DNA of 64,000 nucleotides from Pseudomonas koreensis. Its GTDB lineage: Bacteria; Pseudomonadota; Gammaproteobacteria; Pseudomonadales; Pseudomonadaceae. The translations under genes and the position numbers were made by a program. Location: positions 1 through 64,000 of the forward strand of contig NZ_JAOEJU010000012.1 in NCBI RefSeq assembly GCF_025447595.1. Reading direction: 5' to 3'. The notes below the pieces were generated by a model. That model saw nothing but the letters and a program-made list of their open reading frames with translations, was not told the origin of the DNA and made no database searches. Shown piece after piece: positions 32,863 to 41,800 of this stretch. Positions within the stretch are counted from its first letter, which is position 1; each line of letters opens with the position of its first letter.

Positions 32863-33987
32863 ATGCGAAATCCGAAACTGAAAACTCTCTTGGCGCCGAC
32901 GCTGCTCGGGCTGGCGATCTTCGCCGGCACCGCGCAGGCCGCCGCGCCACTGCGTCCTCCTCAGGGCTACTTTGCGCCTGTGGATAAATTCAAGACCGGT
33001 GACAAGAGCGAAGGCTGCGACGCGATGCCGGCGCCCTACACCGGACCGCTGCAATTTCGCAGCAAATACGAAGGCTCGGACAAGGCCCGCGCGACGCTGA
33101 ACGTGCAGTCGGAAAAAGCCTTTCGCGACACCACCAAAGACATCACCACTCTGGAGCGCGGCACCGCCAAACGGGTGATGCAGTTCATGCGGGACGGTCG
33201 TCCGGAACAGCTCGATTGCACGCTGAACTGGTTGACCGCCTGGGCCAAGGCCGATGCGTTGATGTCGAAGGACTTCAACCACACCGGCAAGTCGATGCGC
33301 AAATGGGCGCTGGGCAGCATGGCCTCTTCGTACATCCGCCTGAAGTTCTCCGACTCCCATCCGCTGGCCCAGCACCAGCAGGAAGCGCAGTTGATCGAAG
33401 CCTGGTTCAGCAAGATGGCCGATCAGGTGGTCAGCGACTGGGACAACCTCCCACTGGAAAAAACCAACAACCACTCGTACTGGGCAGCCTGGTCGGTGAT
33501 GGCGACATCGGTCGCGACCAACCGCCGTGACCTGTTCGATTGGGCGGTCAAGGAATACAAGGTCGGGGTCAATCAGGTCGATGCCGACGGTTATCTGCCG
33601 AACGAACTCAAGCGCCAGCAACGCGCCCTCGCCTACCACAACTACGCCCTGCCGCCACTGGCGATGATCGCCAGTTTTGCCCAGGTCAACGGTGTGGATC
33701 TGCGTCAGGAAAATAACGGCGCGCTGAAACGTCTGGGTGACCGGGTGCTGGCCGGGGTGAAAGACCCTGAGGACTTCGAGAAAAAGAACGGCAAGGAACA
33801 GGACATGACCGATTTGAAAGAGGACATGAAATTCGCCTGGCTTGAACCGTTCTGCACGCTCTACACCTGTTCGCCGGATGTGATCGAGAAGAAGCACGGG
33901 ATGCAACCGTTCAAGACGTTTCGCCTCGGTGGCGACCTGACCAAGGTCTACGACCCGTCCCACGAAAAGGGCAACAAAGGTTCTTGA
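32863..33987 (+). CDS. algL: Poly(beta-D-mannuronate) lyase
   Basis: 374 residues from the ATG at 32863 (GAGG 6 nt upstream); an ATG at 32851 overlapping algX is possible. Signal peptide ends GTAQA. It is a PL5 family (alpha/alpha) barrel with NNHSYWAAW and ALAYHNYALPPL carrying the Asn-His and Tyr catalytic groups. In the cell it clears misguided polymer from the periplasm rather than degrading exopolymer. A REP doublet separates it from algI. Confidence 0.97.
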   Translation: MRNPKLKTLLAPTLLGLAIFAGTAQAAAPLRPPQGYFAPVDKFKTGDKSEGCDAMPAPYTGPLQFRSKYEGSDKARATLNVQSEKAFRDTTKDITTLERGTAKRVMQFMRDGRPEQLDCTLNWLTAWAKADALMSKDFNHTGKSMRKWALGSMASSYIRLKFSDSHPLAQHQQEAQLIEAWFSKMADQVVSDWDNLPLEKTNNHSYWAAWSVMATSVATNRRDLFDWAVKEYKVGVNQVDADGYLPNELKRQQRALAYHNYALPPLAMIASFAQVNGVDLRQENNGALKRLGDRVLAGVKDPEDFEKKNGKEQDMTDLKEDMKFAWLEPFCTLYTCSPDVIEKKHGMQPFKTFRLGGDLTKVYDPSHEKGNKGS

Positions 33988-34001
33988 AGGCACGGATAAA
34001 C

Positions 34002-34095
34002 CCTGTGGGAGCGAGCTTGCTCGCGAAGAGGATCTGACATTCAAAAATGATGTCGTCTGGCACACCGCTTTCGCGAGCAAGCTCGCTCCCACAGG
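34002..34095. repeat. REP doublet between algL and algI
   Basis: Cctgtgggagcgagcttgct starts at 34002 and faces tttcgcgagcaagctcgctc, ending cacagg at about 34095. It interrupts the alginate operon message in the 212-bp algL-algI gap. Confidence 0.9.
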
Positions 34096-34199
34096 TTAAG
34101 TGTCAGGTTTGAGATGTGTGAGTTAGCTCTCCAGTTTTCAGCGGGGGGTTTGGGGGGGCTTTGGCCCTTGACTGTTGGTTCAAACATGGAGAGATCGGG

Positions 34200-35765
34200 A
34201 TGGTATTTTCATCCAACGTGTTCCTGTTTCTGTTCTTGCCGATCTTTCTCGGCTTGTACTACCTGAGCGGGCAACGCTATCGCAACCTGCTGCTGCTGAT
34301 CGCCAGCTACGTGTTCTACGCCTGGTGGCGGGTGGACTTCCTGGCGCTGTTCGCCGCTGTGACCCTGTGGAACTACTGGATCGGCCTGAAAGTCGGCGCC
34401 GCCGGCGTGCGCACCAAACCGGCCCAGCGCTGGCTGCTGCTCGGCGTGGCGGTGGACCTGTGCATCCTCGGCTACTTCAAATACGCCAACTTCGGCGTTG
34501 ACAGCATCAACGCGATGATGACGTCGGTCGGCCTGGAACCATTCATTCTGACCCACGTGCTGTTGCCGATCGGTATCTCGTTCTACATCTTCGAGTCGAT
34601 CAGCTACATCATCGACGTCTACCGCGGCGACACCCCGGCCACCCGCAACCTGATCGACTTCGCAGCGTTCGTGGCGATCTTCCCGCACCTGATTGCCGGC
34701 CCGGTACTGCGTTTCCGTGATTTGGCCGACCAGTTCAACAACCGCACCCACACCCTCGACAAGTTCTCCGAGGGCTGCACGCGGTTCATGCAGGGTTTCA
34801 TCAAGAAGGTCTTCATCGCCGACACCCTCGCCGTGGTGGCCGACCATTGCTTCGCCCTGCAAAACCCGACCACGGGCGATGCCTGGCTTGGCGCGCTGGC
34901 CTACACCGCACAGCTGTATTTCGACTTCTCCGGTTACAGCGACATGGCCATCGGCCTGGGCCTGATGATGGGTTTCCGCTTCATGGAAAACTTCAAGCAG
35001 CCGTACATCAGCCAGTCGATCACCGAGTTCTGGCGCCGCTGGCACATCAGCCTGTCGACCTGGCTGCGTGACTACCTCTACATCACCCTCGGCGGTAACC
35101 GCAAAGGCACGCTGATGACCTATCGCAACCTGTTCCTGACCATGCTGCTCGGTGGTCTGTGGCACGGCGCGAACATCACCTACATCGTCTGGGGTGCGTG
35201 GCACGGCATGTGGCTGGCGATTGAAAAAGCGCTGGGCCTGAACACTTCGCCGCGCAGCCTCAACCCGATCCGCTGGGCGCTGACCTTCCTGCTGGTGGTC
35301 ATGGGCTGGGTGATCTTCCGCGCCGAGAACCTGCACGTTGCGGGCCGCATGTACGGCGCGATGTTCAGCTTCGGCGACTGGTCGCTGTCGGAACTCAATC
35401 AAGCGAGCCTCACCGGCCTGCAAGTCGCGACCCTCGTTGTGGCTTACGTGACCCTGGCGTTTTTCGGCCTGCGTGATCTTTACACCAACCAACCTCCGGT
35501 GAAGACCAAACCTGTGGTCAACGTCGAGAGCGACGGCCCTGCCGGTGCGCAACCGGGCCTGATCAAGGCCGCGCCTGGCGAAAACCCGGCGAGCATCCAC
35601 GAGCCAGGCTACACCGTCGGCGTCGACGCCCAGGTACAACCGGCGTACTGGACGGCGGACTGGTCGCGCTACGTGATGCGCGGGCTGATCCTGCTGCTGT
35701 TCATCGCCTCGATTCTCAAACTCTCGGCGCAAAGCTTCTCGCCGTTCCTTTACTTCCAGTTCTGA
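34200..35765 (+). CDS. algI: Alginate O-acetylation membrane protein (MBOAT)
   Basis: 521 residues from the ATG at 34200 with GGAGAGATCGGG just before it. It is a polytopic MBOAT protein that moves acetyl groups across the inner membrane to AlgJ/AlgX. The start is MVFSSNVFLFLFLPIFLGLY; the MBOAT signatures are SITEFWRRWHISLSTWLRDY and the catalytic His region LLGGLWHGANITYIVWGAWH. A ~60-residue polar stretch precedes the last helix. Upstream lie a REP doublet and a G-rich tract (G6 and G7 at 34143-34158). Confidence 0.97.
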   Translation: MVFSSNVFLFLFLPIFLGLYYLSGQRYRNLLLLIASYVFYAWWRVDFLALFAAVTLWNYWIGLKVGAAGVRTKPAQRWLLLGVAVDLCILGYFKYANFGVDSINAMMTSVGLEPFILTHVLLPIGISFYIFESISYIIDVYRGDTPATRNLIDFAAFVAIFPHLIAGPVLRFRDLADQFNNRTHTLDKFSEGCTRFMQGFIKKVFIADTLAVVADHCFALQNPTTGDAWLGALAYTAQLYFDFSGYSDMAIGLGLMMGFRFMENFKQPYISQSITEFWRRWHISLSTWLRDYLYITLGGNRKGTLMTYRNLFLTMLLGGLWHGANITYIVWGAWHGMWLAIEKALGLNTSPRSLNPIRWALTFLLVVMGWVIFRAENLHVAGRMYGAMFSFGDWSLSELNQASLTGLQVATLVVAYVTLAFFGLRDLYTNQPPVKTKPVVNVESDGPAGAQPGLIKAAPGENPASIHEPGYTVGVDAQVQPAYWTADWSRYVMRGLILLLFIASILKLSAQSFSPFLYFQF

Positions 35766-35775
35766 GGGATCTGAC

Positions 35776-36951
35776 ATGACCCGCTCATTACGCATCTTCT
35801 ACATCGCGCTGTTTCTGGTGACCCTGCTGGTGCTCGGTCTGTGGTCGGTGCGCAGCTTCTTCGGCTTCAGCACCAACGCCGACGCGACGGTGCTCAACGG
35901 CCGCTGGACCAAAGCCGTGGAAACCCACTACGACGATGAATTCCCGATCAAGCGCCTGGGCACCAACCTCTGGGCCGCGCTGGATTTCAAACTGTTCAAT
36001 GAAGGTCGTCCGGGCGTGGTGCTCGGTCGCGATCAGTGGTTGTACAGCGATGAGGAATTCAACCCGATCGTCAACGAAGAGCTGAACCTGCAAGGCAACT
36101 ATGCGCTGGTCGAAGGCGTGCGCCAGACCCTGAAAGAGAAAGGCGTGAAACTGGTGATGGCGATCGTACCGGCCAAGGTTCGCCTGTACCCGGAACACCT
36201 GGGTGAAGTGAAACCGGCAAGCATCCACGCCAACCTGTACGAGGATTTCCACGCCCGGGTCGCAGCGGACAAGATCCTCGCCCCCGACCTGCTCGGCCCG
36301 CTGCAAACCGCCAAGCAGAACGGTCAGCAAGTGTTCCTGCGCACCGACACCCACTGGACCCCGGAAGGCGCGGAAATCGCCGCCAACACCCTGGCCAAGA
36401 CCATCGCTGACAAGTTCCCGCTCAGCGGCGAGCCGCAGCGCTTCGTCACCACGCCTGCCGAGAAGGTCACGCACAAGGGCGACCTGCGTCTGTTCCTGCC
36501 GCTGGATCCGCTGTTCGAAAACCTGATGCCGGCGCAAGAGCCGCTGCAAAAGCGCAACACCGTGGCTGCCGCCGAGCAGCCTGCCGGTGACGACGCGCTG
36601 TTCGCCAACAGCGAAGTGCCAGTTGCACTGATCGGCACCAGCTACAGCGCCAACCCCAACTGGAACTTTGTCGGTGCGCTGAAACAAGCGCTGCACAGCG
36701 ACGTCGTCAACTACGCAGAAGACGGCCACGGCCCGATCCTGCCGATGCTCAGCTACCTGAAAAGCGATGACTTCAAGAACAGCCCGCCACAGGTGCTGAT
36801 CTGGGAGTTTCCTGAACGATATCTGCCTGTGAACAACGAAATCGGCGACGCCGACCCGCAGTGGGTCGCAGAGCTTAAACAAGCCGGCGCGCGCCAACAA
36901 AACGTAGCAATCAACACTAAATCCGAGACGCCCGATCGGGCGCAAAACTGA
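35776..36951 (+). CDS. algJ: Alginate O-acetyltransferase AlgJ
   Basis: 391 residues. An uncleaved N-terminal signal anchor (LRIFYIALFLVTLLVLGLWS) is followed by a periplasmic SGNH hydrolase-like domain with the DxH motif in RTDTHWTPEGAEIAAN and the Ser in LIGTSYSANPNWNF, homologous to the AlgX catalytic domain. It passes acetyl groups between AlgI and AlgX. GAGGGATCTGAC precedes the ATG, 10 bp after algI. Confidence 0.97.
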   Translation: MTRSLRIFYIALFLVTLLVLGLWSVRSFFGFSTNADATVLNGRWTKAVETHYDDEFPIKRLGTNLWAALDFKLFNEGRPGVVLGRDQWLYSDEEFNPIVNEELNLQGNYALVEGVRQTLKEKGVKLVMAIVPAKVRLYPEHLGEVKPASIHANLYEDFHARVAADKILAPDLLGPLQTAKQNGQQVFLRTDTHWTPEGAEIAANTLAKTIADKFPLSGEPQRFVTTPAEKVTHKGDLRLFLPLDPLFENLMPAQEPLQKRNTVAAAEQPAGDDALFANSEVPVALIGTSYSANPNWNFVGALKQALHSDVVNYAEDGHGPILPMLSYLKSDDFKNSPPQVLIWEFPERYLPVNNEIGDADPQWVAELKQAGARQQNVAINTKSETPDRAQN

Positions 36952-36965
36952 AAGAGAGGTACACC

Positions 36966-37622
36966 ATGACTTTCACTACAACTCCTCGTCGTCTCGCAAA
37001 ACGCATTGCTCTGGTCGCCGGTCTGAGCGTGCTGTCGGTCCAGGCCTTCGCCGGTGGCGACGCTGCGCTGTACGGCCCGACTGCACCGAAAGGCTCGACC
37101 TTTGTGCGCGTCTACAACGCCAGCAACGCTGAAGTCAGCGCAACCGTCGGCAGCACCAACCTCGCCGACGTCGCGCCGCTGGCCAGCAGCGATTTCAGCT
37201 TCATGCCGGGCGGTGACTACAGCGCCAAGGTCGGCAGCCAGACCCTGCCGGTGAAACTCGCCGGTGACCATTACTACACCCTGGTGAACAACGCTTCCGG
37301 CGCGCCGCAACTGATCGAAGAACCTCCGTTCAAGAACAAGCAGAAATCCCTGGTGCGCGTGCAGAACCTCAGCGACAAGCCGCTGACCCTGAAGACCGCC
37401 GACGGCAAGACCGACGTGGTGCCGAACGTGGCCGCCAAGGGCCGTGGCGAGCGTGAAATCAATCCCGTGAAAGTCAGCCTGGCGCTGTACGAAGGCGACA
37501 AGAAAGTCGGCGACGTGAAACCGGTCGCCCTGGAGCGTGGTGAAGCAGCAGTGCTGTACGTCACCGGTAACGGCAGCAACCTGTCGCCAGTCTGGGTGAA
37601 ACGCCCGGTGTCGACCCGCTAA
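36966..37622 (+). CDS. algF: Alginate O-acetylation adaptor AlgF
   Basis: 218 residues, periplasmic. The signal peptide runs to VQAFAG. Two beta-rich halves are visible: GSTFVRVYNASNAEVSATVG and KSLVRVQNLSDKPLTLKTAD. AlgF is needed for alginate acetylation and contacts AlgJ/AlgX. GAGAGG lies 6 nt before the ATG; a REP doublet separates it from algA. Confidence 0.97.
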   Translation: MTFTTTPRRLAKRIALVAGLSVLSVQAFAGGDAALYGPTAPKGSTFVRVYNASNAEVSATVGSTNLADVAPLASSDFSFMPGGDYSAKVGSQTLPVKLAGDHYYTLVNNASGAPQLIEEPPFKNKQKSLVRVQNLSDKPLTLKTADGKTDVVPNVAAKGRGEREINPVKVSLALYEGDKKVGDVKPVALERGEAAVLYVTGNGSNLSPVWVKRPVSTR

Positions 37623-37648
37623 CCCACTTTTGAACTGACGCAATTTTC

Positions 37649-37743
37649 CTTTGTGGGAGCGAGCTTGCTCGCGATAGCGGTCCGGCATTCACAACATGTG
37701 TCGACTGATACGCCGCCTTCGCGAGCAAGCTCGCTCCCACAGG
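37649..37743. repeat. REP doublet between algF and algA
   Basis: Ctttgtgggagcgagcttgc from 37649 faces cttcgcgagcaagctcgctc, ending cacagg near 37743. It is the third REP pair inside the alginate operon. Confidence 0.9.
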
Positions 37744-37778
37744 GGCTCTGACCCAATCGATTTTATGGAGTAAACAAT

Positions 37779-39230
37779 ATGATTCCGGTGATCTTGTCAG
37801 GTGGTAGCGGTTCACGTCTTTGGCCGCTTTCGCGCAAGCAATTCCCTAAGCAGTTCCTCGCCCTGACCGGCGAACACACGCTGTTCCAGCAGACCCTCGA
37901 GCGTCTGGTGTTCGAAGGCATGGACACCCCGATCGTGGTCTGCAACAAGGATCACCGCTTCATCGTCAACGAGCAGTTGGCCAACCGCAATCTGGAATGC
38001 CAACGCATCCTGATGGAACCGTTCGGTCGCAACACCGCACCGGCCGTGGCGCTGACCGCGATGATGCTGGTCAATGAAGGTCGCGACGAACTGATGCTGG
38101 TGCTGCCGGCCGACCACGTTCTGGAAGACCAGAAAGCCCTGCAACGTGCGCTGGCCCTGGCCACCGTCGCTGCAGAAAACGGCGAAATGGTACTGTTCGG
38201 CGTACCGGCCACCAAACCGGAAACCGGTTACGGCTACATCAAGTCCACCGGCGATTCGCTGCTGCCGGAAGGCGTGAGCCGTGTCTCGCACTTCGTGGAA
38301 AAACCCGACGTCAAACGCGCCACCGAGTACGTCGAGTCCGGCGGTTACTACTGGAACAGCGGCATGTTCCTGTTCCGCGCCAGCCGCTTCCTCGAAGAGC
38401 TGAAAAAGCACGATCCGGACATCTACGACACCTGCCTGCTGACCCTCGAACGCAGCCAGCAAGACGCCGACACCATCACCTTCGACGAAGCCACCTTCGC
38501 CTGCTGCCCTGACAACTCCATCGACTATTCCGTGATGGAAAAAACCCAGCGCGCCTGCGTGGTGCCGCTGACCGCCGGCTGGAGCGATGTCGGCTGCTGG
38601 TCGTCGCTGTGGGAGGTCAACGAGAAGGACGCCAACGGCAACGTCAGCAAGGGCGACGTGGTGATCCAGGACAGCAAGAACTGCATGATCCACGGCAACG
38701 GCAAACTGGTGTCGGTGATCGGTCTGGAAAACATCGTGGTGGTCGAAACCAAGGACGCCATGATGATCGCCCACAAGGACAAGGTCCAAGGCGTCAAGCA
38801 GATGGTCAACACCCTCAACGAGCAGGGTCGCAGCGAAACCCAGAACCATTGCGAGGTCTACCGTCCGTGGGGCTCCTACGACTCGGTGGACATGGGCGGG
38901 CGTTTCCAGGTCAAGCACATCTCGGTCAAACCGGGCGCGTGCCTGTCGCTGCAGATGCACCACCACCGCGCCGAACACTGGATCGTGGTCAGCGGCACTG
39001 CCGAAGTGACCTGCGATGAAAACGTGTTCCTGCTCTGCGAGAACCAGTCGACCTACATCCCGATCGCCTCGGTCCATCGCCTGCGCAACCCGGGCAAGAT
39101 CCCGCTGGAAATCATCGAAGTGCAGTCAGGCTCGTACCTGGGCGAAGACGATATCGAGCGCTTCGAAGACATCTACGGTCGCTCCACCCCGATCGAACGC
39201 GGCGTGTCGGTGAAAACCATCGCGCAGTAA
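37779..39230 (+). CDS. algA: Mannose-6-phosphate isomerase / mannose-1-phosphate guanylyltransferase
   Basis: 483-residue type II bifunctional PMI-GMP enzyme. The N-terminal guanylyltransferase domain has LSGGSGSRLWPLSRKQFPKQ and FVEKP; the C-terminal cupin isomerase domain has LQMHHHRAEHWIVVSG supplying metal-binding His. It makes mannose-6-P from fructose-6-P and GDP-mannose from mannose-1-P (AlgC, elsewhere, does the middle step), feeding AlgD. GGAG precedes the ATG. It is the last gene of the operon, followed by a strong terminator. Confidence 0.97.
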   Translation: MIPVILSGGSGSRLWPLSRKQFPKQFLALTGEHTLFQQTLERLVFEGMDTPIVVCNKDHRFIVNEQLANRNLECQRILMEPFGRNTAPAVALTAMMLVNEGRDELMLVLPADHVLEDQKALQRALALATVAAENGEMVLFGVPATKPETGYGYIKSTGDSLLPEGVSRVSHFVEKPDVKRATEYVESGGYYWNSGMFLFRASRFLEELKKHDPDIYDTCLLTLERSQQDADTITFDEATFACCPDNSIDYSVMEKTQRACVVPLTAGWSDVGCWSSLWEVNEKDANGNVSKGDVVIQDSKNCMIHGNGKLVSVIGLENIVVVETKDAMMIAHKDKVQGVKQMVNTLNEQGRSETQNHCEVYRPWGSYDSVDMGGRFQVKHISVKPGACLSLQMHHHRAEHWIVVSGTAEVTCDENVFLLCENQSTYIPIASVHRLRNPGKIPLEIIEVQSGSYLGEDDIERFEDIYGRSTPIERGVSVKTIAQ

Positions 39231-39245
39231 GCGCTCCGCAATAAG

Positions 39246-39306
39246 AAGCCCCCGTCCAGCCCGCTGCGTCCCCTATCCGCAGCGGGTTGGGCGGGGGCTT
39301 TTTTGT
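39246..39306 (+). terminator. Terminator of the alginate operon
   Basis: AAGCCCCCG...CGGGGGCTT (outer stem 39246-39300) encloses CCCGCTGCG/CGCAGCGGG and is followed by TTTTTTG. It is a long, strong intrinsic terminator ending the 12-gene operon. Confidence 0.93.
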
Positions 39307-39366
39307 TCGCCAACCGCCTCCAGGCTTAGGTAGGATGAACCTTCCCTGCCCACGAGGTTTCGCGAC

Positions 39367-39831
39367 ATGTTCATCGGCGTCTTGCTGGTCATCACCTGGC
39401 TGATCCTGCTGTTGCGCTACCCGGCCAAGGCCTTGCCGGTGTCGATGGCCGCCGCTGTGGGCCTGGGGCTTGTGGCGATGTGGGTGGTGTGGCTGGACAA
39501 CCGCGAGGTCAAGCAACTGGCGCGGCTTGAACTGCGCATCGTCTATGCCCCAGAGCATTGCCCCGCCGACCGCCCGCTGCTGCTCAAGATGAACAACGGC
39601 AACGACGTGCCGCTGACCGAACTGCGCTGGCGTATCGCGGCGTACGCGCCGGGCGACACCGTGAACCTGGCCGACAATCAATACGCCGCCCCACGCTATC
39701 GCGGCCCCGGCGAATTGCAGGCTGGCGGCAATTGGGAAGACTGTTTGCCGATGCCGCCGCTGCGTCCCGGTTATCGCCCGCAAACCCTGGAGTTTCGCGC
39801 CGAGCGATTGCAGGGTAGTTTCTCCGACTGA
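39367..39831 (+). CDS. Small inner-membrane protein of unknown function
   Basis: 154 residues, not recognised. Two hydrophobic segments (MFIGVLLVITWLILLL and LPVSMAAAVGLGLVAMWVVW) are followed by a soluble ~100-residue domain rich in beta propensity (LELRIVYAPEHCPADRPLLL, ELRWRIAAYAPGDTVNLA, GNWEDCLPMPPLRPGY). The arrangement suggests a membrane-anchored periplasmic domain with two Cys. It follows the alginate terminator and precedes an SDR gene by 35 bp, possibly in one unit. Confidence 0.7.
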   Translation: MFIGVLLVITWLILLLRYPAKALPVSMAAAVGLGLVAMWVVWLDNREVKQLARLELRIVYAPEHCPADRPLLLKMNNGNDVPLTELRWRIAAYAPGDTVNLADNQYAAPRYRGPGELQAGGNWEDCLPMPPLRPGYRPQTLEFRAERLQGSFSD

Positions 39832-39866
39832 TCCCCTCTCCCACTCTTTTGCACAAGGAATGCGCC

Positions 39867-40691
39867 ATGCCCGTTGCGTTGATTACCGGTTGTTCCAGCG
39901 GCATCGGCCGCGCCCTCGCCGATGCCTTCAAAAGCACCGGCTACGAGGTCTGGGCCAGTGCACGCAAGGCTGAAGATGTCGCGGCACTCGCAGCTGCCGG
40001 GTTCACGGCGGTGCAGCTCGACGTCAATGACAACGTCGCGCTGGAACAACTCGCCGAGCGAATCAACCAGCAACACGGCGGCCTCGACGTGCTCATCAAC
40101 AATGCCGGTTACGGCGCCATGGGGCCGCTGCTCGACGGCGGTGTTCCGGCCATGCAGCGCCAGTTCGAGACCAACGTGTTTTCAATTGTCGGCGTGACCC
40201 GTGCGCTGTTCCCGGTGCTGCGCCGGGCGAAGGGATTGGTGGTGAATGTCGGCAGTGTTTCCGGGGTGCTGGTCACGCCATTTGCCGGCGCGTATTGCGC
40301 ATCGAAAGCGGCGGTGCATGCGTTGAGCGATGCATTGCGCATGGAGCTGGCGCCGTTCGGAATTCGCGTGATGGAAGTGCAGCCGGGGGCGATTCAATCG
40401 AGCTTCGCCAAAAATGCCGGGCATGAGGCCGAACAACTGATCAACGAACAATCGCCGTGGTTTCCCCTGCGCGAAGGCATTCGGGCGCGGGCCAAGGCTT
40501 CGCAGGACAAACCGACGCCGGCCAGCGACTTTGCCGCCGAGTTGCTCAAGGCTGTGCAGCAGAGCAAACCGCCACGGCTGATCCGCATCGGCAATGGCAG
40601 CCGGGCGTTGCCGCTGCTGGCGACGTTGTTGCCGAAGGGGTTGCTGGAATCGACGTTGATGAAGCGTTTCGGCTTGCGCGGGCAACTCTAA
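39867..40691 (+). CDS. Short-chain dehydrogenase/reductase (classical SDR)
   Basis: 274 residues from the ATG at 39867 (AAGGAATGCGCC upstream). NAD(P)-binding TGCSSGIGRAL is at residues 7-17, NNAG in VLINNAGYGAMGP, the catalytic Ser in VNVGSVSGVL and YxxxK in YCASKAAVHAL. A ~90-residue C-terminal part after the core (EAEQLINEQSPWFPLREGIR) and the ARK after the second strand suggest a ketone/retinol-type oxidoreductase. Substrate is unknown. Confidence 0.85.
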   Translation: MPVALITGCSSGIGRALADAFKSTGYEVWASARKAEDVAALAAAGFTAVQLDVNDNVALEQLAERINQQHGGLDVLINNAGYGAMGPLLDGGVPAMQRQFETNVFSIVGVTRALFPVLRRAKGLVVNVGSVSGVLVTPFAGAYCASKAAVHALSDALRMELAPFGIRVMEVQPGAIQSSFAKNAGHEAEQLINEQSPWFPLREGIRARAKASQDKPTPASDFAAELLKAVQQSKPPRLIRIGNGSRALPLLATLLPKGLLESTLMKRFGLRGQL

Positions 40692-40704
40692 GAGATCGAG
40701 TCGA

Positions 40705-40788
40705 CCCCATCGCCAGCAGGCTGGCTCCCACAAGGGATTTCGGCAGGGCGCAGAAAATGTGTGGGAGCCAGCCTGCTGGCGATGGGGC
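40705..40788. repeat. REP doublet, variant family
   Basis: Ccccatcgccagcaggctgg faces gccagcctgctggcgatggg. The palindrome core (gccagcaggctggc) differs from the gcgagcaagctcgc core of the other doublets but keeps the tcccaca/tgtggga edges. It lies between the convergent SDR and LysR genes. Confidence 0.9.
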
Positions 40789-40809
40789 CAGAACAGCCAA
40801 TACAGAATC

Positions 40810-41691
40810 TCAGCCCCAACCTTTCATGAAATCAATGAACGCCCGCACCTTCAACGGCAGGTGCCGGGTGTCCGGGTACAGCGCGTACACGCCTTGCCGG
40901 GCGAAGCGAAAGTCCGGCAACAAGCGCTGTAACCGCCCGGCGTCCAAGTCTTCCTGAATCAGCCATTGCGGCAGAATCGCCACGCCTTGCCCGGTCAGTG
41001 CAAAGGCACGCAGGGTCGCGGAGTTGTCGGCAACAATGGCGGTGGTCCCCGGTTTCGCCTGATAGATATGCTCGGTGCCGGCGGAATCGGTAACCGTCAT
41101 TTCCGGCACTCGCCCATGCCCCAGCGTCGGCATCGACTCCAGCACCACCAGCGTATCGACCGGCACAAATCGCTCAACCAGCCCCGGCGCCGCCACGGCA
41201 AACACTTCGAACGTCGACAACTGCACCGCCCGCAGATTGGAGTCGTGCATACGGCCCAGACGAATTGCCATGTCAAAGCGTTCGGAGATCAGATCGGCAT
41301 GGGTCGAAGAGGTGGACAAGTGAATGTTCAGTTGCGGCTGCTGTTGTCGAAACACCTCCAGCGCCGGCACCACCTGAGCCAGCGCGAACTCCACGGTCGT
41401 GGTGATGCGCAGGGTGCCCTTGAGTTGCGAGTGCTCCGAGCGTGCCTCCTCGATGGCCAGCCGTGCTTCGTCCAGCGTGCGCAAACAGCGTCGATAAAAA
41501 CGTTCGCCGGCATCGGTCAGGGCCAGTTGCCGGGTGTTGCGGGTGAGCAAGGTGACGCCCAACTCTTCTTCCAGCCGCTTGAGGTTGAAGCTCACCACCG
41601 CGCGCGTCTGCCCCAGGATGTCAGCGGCCGCGGTCAGAGAGCCGGCCTCGACCACGGCTTTGAAGGTATCGAATCGATCCAGGCTGACCAT
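40810..41691 (-). CDS. LysR family transcriptional regulator
   Basis: 293 residues from the ATG at 41691; a TTG seven codons upstream is possible. N-terminal winged HTH: FDTFKAVVEAGSLTAAADIL, then VVSFNLKRLEEELGVTLLTR. The effector-binding domain carries GTLRITTTVEFALAQVVPAL and GQGVAILPQWLIQEDLDAGR. It is of the CrgA/AaeR-like subclass by its N-terminal style. It diverges from an MFS exporter (109-bp gap), which it most likely controls. The intergenic sequence has ATAATTTTGACAAACTA just upstream. Confidence 0.88.
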   Translation of the reverse strand: MVSLDRFDTFKAVVEAGSLTAAADILGQTRAVVSFNLKRLEEELGVTLLTRNTRQLALTDAGERFYRRCLRTLDEARLAIEEARSEHSQLKGTLRITTTVEFALAQVVPALEVFRQQQPQLNIHLSTSSTHADLISERFDMAIRLGRMHDSNLRAVQLSTFEVFAVAAPGLVERFVPVDTLVVLESMPTLGHGRVPEMTVTDSAGTEHIYQAKPGTTAIVADNSATLRAFALTGQGVAILPQWLIQEDLDAGRLQRLLPDFRFARQGVYALYPDTRHLPLKVRAFIDFMKGWG

Positions 41692-41800
41692 ATTCGCAGC
41701 GCTCGTCGTCAAAATAATTTTGACAAACTAGCAGCCAAACCAGCGTATTTCTATCGCCACAAGCGCCCTACCCTGCACGCCTCATCACAGGGAAGCTGCC

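Noticed and set aside
39367..39831. Drug transporter for the small membrane protein after algA
   Set aside because: Only two hydrophobic segments and a soluble domain; no transporter fold can be supported.
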